From Sugiyamaella lignohabitans (Eukaryota; Ascomycota; Dipodascomycetes; Dipodascales; Trichomonascaceae), in contig NC_031672.1 in assembly GCF_001640025.1 (NCBI RefSeq), positions 930,001-994,000 of the forward strand: a stretch of DNA of 64,000 nucleotides, written 5' to 3'. Position numbers and translations under genes: made by a program. Positions 61,150 to 64,000 of the stretch are shown piece after piece. The notes under the pieces are model-generated. The model had not been told where the DNA came from. It made no database searches and saw only the letters and a program-made list of their open reading frames with translations. Each line of letters starts with the position of its first letter. Position 1 is the first letter of the stretch.

Positions 61150-61303
61150 TTGACTGGATTAAGAGACTCGACTTGGATTGACTCGACTTCATTTGACTTG
61201 ATTTGACTGATTTGACTGATTCGACTTCATTTGACTGGATTTGACTTGATTTGACCGGGTTTGACTGGGGTTTTACTCGATTTGACTGGGTTTGATTCGA
61301 CTC
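61150..61303. repeat. degenerate TTTGACTGGAT-type tandem repeat
   Basis: About 14 imperfect 10-11-bp units of the form TTTGACT(G/T)GAT or TCGACTTCA. Located 570 bp before the GT31 gene. Confidence 0.8.
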
Positions 61304-61872
61304 GCTTATTCTTTATCACCTGTCATACGTCATCTGCATTAGTGTTTGATAATTGGTAATTAGCTTTTTTCTGGAACTTACGTGACTTGGGTTTCTTCAT
61401 TTCTCTTCTCTCGTTTGCTACTGGTGACTCGCTGGATTCTCGGGTAAATTTATTACTTTCAAGTGTGAATCATATCACACATTTATCGCTCTGCGCTCTC
61501 TTGCACTCGAACGTCTGGTGGGGTTGCCTGTATCGTATGATATAGACGTCATACCACGTATTTTTATAACTGAGAGCTTTCATTGAGCCTAACTGGTCCC
61601 AACTCAACTAACGTGCACTGACATTAGCGTGCACTGACATTGGTGCCGTCTGATATTTTTTGTCGTTTGATCGGATCTATAGAAAAATCAGTTATCTAGC
61701 TACTGGATAACTACTGATCGATCTCCCTACTCCTTATTGATTTGGATCTGGATTTTAATCTAAATCTAAATCTAAATCTTTCACTCATTCCTGATTCCTG
61801 CTAATTTGCATTTTTTTTTGATTTGTTTGTCTTGTTTCGAATCCTACTGATACCAGTAAAACCATCATAATA

Positions 61873-63621
61873 ATGCCTCGCGTCACTTTAAATCGACCCC
61901 AAGGCATTGTCCTGACCGCTTGCATTCTCTTGTTCGTCGGCTATGAACTATTTATCATTTACAACCGAAACGAAGTGGATCCTGCTTGGAGCAAAATATC
62001 ATCCCCTTTCTCGAAAACCCCTAAAACCCCTCAATACGTCACTGAATTTAAAGAACAAATGGATAAAGGTGGATATATCCCTTCGCTCGACTCGTATGAT
62101 CTGTATGAGTCGGTAGATGTATGGAGATCCCCCGAGTCCTTCAGTCATGCTTATGACGATAATCCCAATTCTAGACATAAATCTTCGATGCATTTTGACA
62201 ATGTTCATGGTAGACCCAAGAACCCCGATCCTGCTTCATACGGATCCACTGGCGAGTATCTCAAGATTCCTCTTGTCGCCGACTACCCTCCAAATGCTGA
62301 CAAGATCTTTTTGATGATCAAGACTGGTGCTTCCGTACTATGGGATCGTTTACCCGTGCATTTATTCACCACTCTAACTCGAGTACCTAATTTTGCTATC
62401 TACTCTGATGCTCCTGGATCAGTCGGTGGTTACGAGGTTATTGATGTGCTCGCTAACATGACTGCCAAGTCCCGTCTTCGTAACGAGTTTAAAATGTACC
62501 GTGACCAGCGAACTCTTCACGATACTCACGGAAACATGCCATTGACCGACGTCATGGGAAAAGATGGCTGGGTTTTGGACAAGTTCAAGAACATTCCTAT
62601 GCTTGCTCATGCATGGACTGTATCACCAGACTCGGACTGGTATGTATTTATGGATGCCGACTCTTTCTACTTTATCGACAATCTGGTCGAAGTTCTCAGT
62701 CATTTCGATCCTAATCAGCCACTTTATATGGGCTCTCCTGCCGGGGCTGGTAGATATACTTTTGCTCATGGTGGTAGTGGTGTTGTTTTGTCTCATAGAA
62801 CCATGCAAGATACCGTCGGTGTCGACCCTATACAAGTACCAAAAGACTACGAAGACCGTACTTTTAAAGAATGTTGTGGTGATTTGATGGTTGCCTATAT
62901 GGTTGTAGACAGAGCAAACACTCTAATCACCCCAAATCCTTCCTTCAAGGGTGAGCCTTACTATTCTATGGAACTGAAAGAATCGCTATGGTGTAAACCG
63001 CCTGTTTCATTCCATCACCTATTTCCCCATGACATCGAGGTACTATGGGAGTACGAAAGAATCAAGCGATTGCAAGGAAAGCAGATTCTATTTGCTGACA
63101 TGTACCGTGATTTCGTCATGCCATATATCGACCACCAGATTGAAGACTGGGATAACGAGTCTTGGACAACTATTGTCACTCTCGCCAAAGACAGACAGAA
63201 CAACATCCTACCCAGTACTGAAGGAGGTGATGAAGTGCGTCCTTACGAGTCGCTTGATGCATGTCTGAAATTCTGCGAGGGACTGCCTGACTGTTTGATG
63301 TACTCGTACCACAAAAAGAAGCAACAATGCGCTGTCGCACCCCTGGTCAAGCTCGGCAAACCTGCTCACGACTTCCAAAAATCCGCCATCAAGGATTCAA
63401 ACCAAGGTATGGTTTCGGGCTGGATGATCGAACGTATCCAGCAAATGCGCAACAGAACCGAGTGTGACGTCGCATATAAGTCATCTGACGCTGTTTATAA
63501 AACCGGTATTGATAGAACCGAGGGCTGGCTCCGTCGGGAAGATCGCACCATAATCACTGGCAAACCATACCTCGACCGCGATACTGATTACGCCAGCGAC
63601 ACTGATGCCGGAATTGCTTAA
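61873..63621 (+). CDS. Fringe-like glycosyltransferase (GT31-type), type II membrane protein
   Basis: 582 residues. A short cytosolic N-terminus and one membrane helix (about 10-29, GIVLTACILLFVGYELFIIY) give a type II, Golgi-like layout. The catalytic domain includes DKIFLMIKTGASVLWDRLP, WYVFMDADSFYF with the DAD metal/nucleotide-sugar motif, YMGSPAGAGRYTFAHGGSGVVLS and a CCGDLMVAYM segment, as in fungal fringe-like (DUF604/GT31) enzymes. Near the C-terminus CLKFCEGLPDCLMYSYHKKKQQCAV looks like a PAN/apple-type cysteine module. Donor and acceptor are unknown; protein or cell-wall glycan modification is likely. ATG 61873 is the first in frame and lies directly before the helix. Confidence 0.85.
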   Translation: MPRVTLNRPQGIVLTACILLFVGYELFIIYNRNEVDPAWSKISSPFSKTPKTPQYVTEFKEQMDKGGYIPSLDSYDLYESVDVWRSPESFSHAYDDNPNSRHKSSMHFDNVHGRPKNPDPASYGSTGEYLKIPLVADYPPNADKIFLMIKTGASVLWDRLPVHLFTTLTRVPNFAIYSDAPGSVGGYEVIDVLANMTAKSRLRNEFKMYRDQRTLHDTHGNMPLTDVMGKDGWVLDKFKNIPMLAHAWTVSPDSDWYVFMDADSFYFIDNLVEVLSHFDPNQPLYMGSPAGAGRYTFAHGGSGVVLSHRTMQDTVGVDPIQVPKDYEDRTFKECCGDLMVAYMVVDRANTLITPNPSFKGEPYYSMELKESLWCKPPVSFHHLFPHDIEVLWEYERIKRLQGKQILFADMYRDFVMPYIDHQIEDWDNESWTTIVTLAKDRQNNILPSTEGGDEVRPYESLDACLKFCEGLPDCLMYSYHKKKQQCAVAPLVKLGKPAHDFQKSAIKDSNQGMVSGWMIERIQQMRNRTECDVAYKSSDAVYKTGIDRTEGWLRREDRTIITGKPYLDRDTDYASDTDAGIA

Positions 63622-63677
63622 TTATTTGTACACTTTTTTTCATCCAGTAAACTCATGATACACATTATTGTTACCTG

Positions 63678-63736
63678 CCTCCGGCGGCTGGGGCTGCGCC
63701 CCAGACCCCCTGGCTCCTCTCGCTGCGCTCGAGTCG
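63678..63736. repeat. GC-rich element, single arm between convergent genes
   Basis: Forward arm with core loop TGC, in the 180-bp spacer of the GT31 gene and the carboxypeptidase gene. Confidence 0.9.
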
Positions 63737-63801
63737 TTGCGTCCTGGTCCCTTGCAATAGCCTTAACGTCTATTAGTGTTATTTTTATGTTCACTTCTGG
63801 C

Positions 63802-64000
63802 TTATCCTTGGAGACTGTAATCTCCTTGTAGCCACTGGTTAAGCATTGTGAGTGCAGCTTGGGGCTGGTCATGGGGTACCATATGACCGGCGTTGTAGAT
63901 TCTCAGGAAAGTGAAATGTTGGTAATTGGTAACGTCTCCAGCGTGAGTTTGACCTGACATCCAGGGAACTGATGAAGCATTGTTGTACTCGCTTTGGCCT
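63802..64000 (-). CDS. Serine carboxypeptidase (CPY-like), C-terminal end, cut by window edge
   Basis: The minus strand is open from the right edge to a TAA at 63802-63804 (65 full codons). It reads FTFLRIYNAGHMVPHDQPQAALTMLNQWL, with the GHMVP motif that carries the catalytic histidine of family S10 and the usual DQP..AL..W end of carboxypeptidase Y. The catalytic Ser and Asp lie outside the window. Probably a vacuolar or secreted exopeptidase. It converges on the GT31 gene. Confidence 0.9.
   Translation of the reverse strand, partial: GQSEYNNASSVPWMSGQTHAGDVTNYQHFTFLRIYNAGHMVPHDQPQAALTMLNQWLQGDYSLQG

Larger units (their letters stand above)
59352..61872. other. 2.5-kb region: repeat cluster, tandem duplication, GT31 promoter
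   Basis: 59399-60170 is built from GC-rich arms and a duplicated unit of about 0.3 kb. From 60200 to 61870 no gene is seen; there are GCTACTGGT direct repeats (about 61017-61050) and a long TTTGACT-type repeat before the GT31 gene. Confidence 0.6.

Noticed and set aside
1..64000. Autonomous transposon, LTR, centromere, rDNA or telomere sequence
   Set aside because: No transposase or reverse-transcriptase frame, no long terminal repeats, no rRNA and no telomeric repeat were seen.

Overview
This window reads as nuclear DNA of an ascomycete budding yeast. Genes are compact and mostly intron-poor. The few introns are short (46-147 nt) with GTAAGT/GTGAGT/GTATGT donors and CTAAC or TACTAAC branch sites, and the gene content is typical of Saccharomycotina. 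The GC-rich repeat family and the filamentous-fungus-like sugar catabolism suggest an early-branching lineage (Dipodascales/Trichomonascaceae, for example a Sugiyamaella-like yeast). That placement is inference.

Layout. 1-1241: 5' part of a B-type cyclin gene (minus, cut by the left edge). 4.5-9.7 kb: LCAT-like hydrolase, DPH4/JJJ3 and RPA49. 10.05-22.54 kb: a sugar-acid catabolic cluster. It holds a MAL-type sugar transporter, a Gfo/Idh/MocA dehydrogenase, an intracellular six-hairpin glycosidase, L-rhamnonate dehydratase (LRA3 type), an L-rhamnono-lactonase-type amidohydrolase (one intron) and a three-exon Zn2Cys6 regulator. The inferred route is uptake of a rhamnoside, intracellular hydrolysis, oxidation of the sugar to a lactone, lactone opening and dehydration. 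The SDR dehydrogenase (LRA1) and the aldolase (LRA4) of the known yeast pathway are not here. 22.9-40.8 kb: SES1, an EST1/SMG7-like gene, a mitochondrial carrier with repeats in or next to its introns, a small unknown ORF, ADE5,7, a secreted protein and DHH1. 42.2-44.8 kb: a STE7-type MAPKK and a YDL157C/DMO2-like gene. 57.7-64 kb: CMR1, a fringe-like GT31 glycosyltransferase and the C-terminal end of a serine carboxypeptidase.

The order DHH1-STE7-YDL157C-CMR1 matches S. cerevisiae chromosome IV, but here about 13 kb of accessory DNA lies between the last two. It holds a broken ERG25-like gene and a tandemly duplicated, divergently transcribed gene pair. Gene A (745 aa, two intact copies) looks like a degenerate nuclease fold fused to a pseudokinase. 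Gene B (455 aa, one intact copy and one relic without its nuclease domain) carries an intact PD-(D/E)XK signature. The two A copies differ at 20 residues, 18 of them inside one 76-residue window. This module is the best candidate for an undescribed (conflict-type) system.

Scattered through all other intergenic DNA is a GC-rich, MITE-like inverted-repeat family: a complete unit of about 134 bp, with 47 arms at 30 sites. None lies inside the sugar cluster, and copies in the A/B island are decayed. Its stems show compensatory changes.
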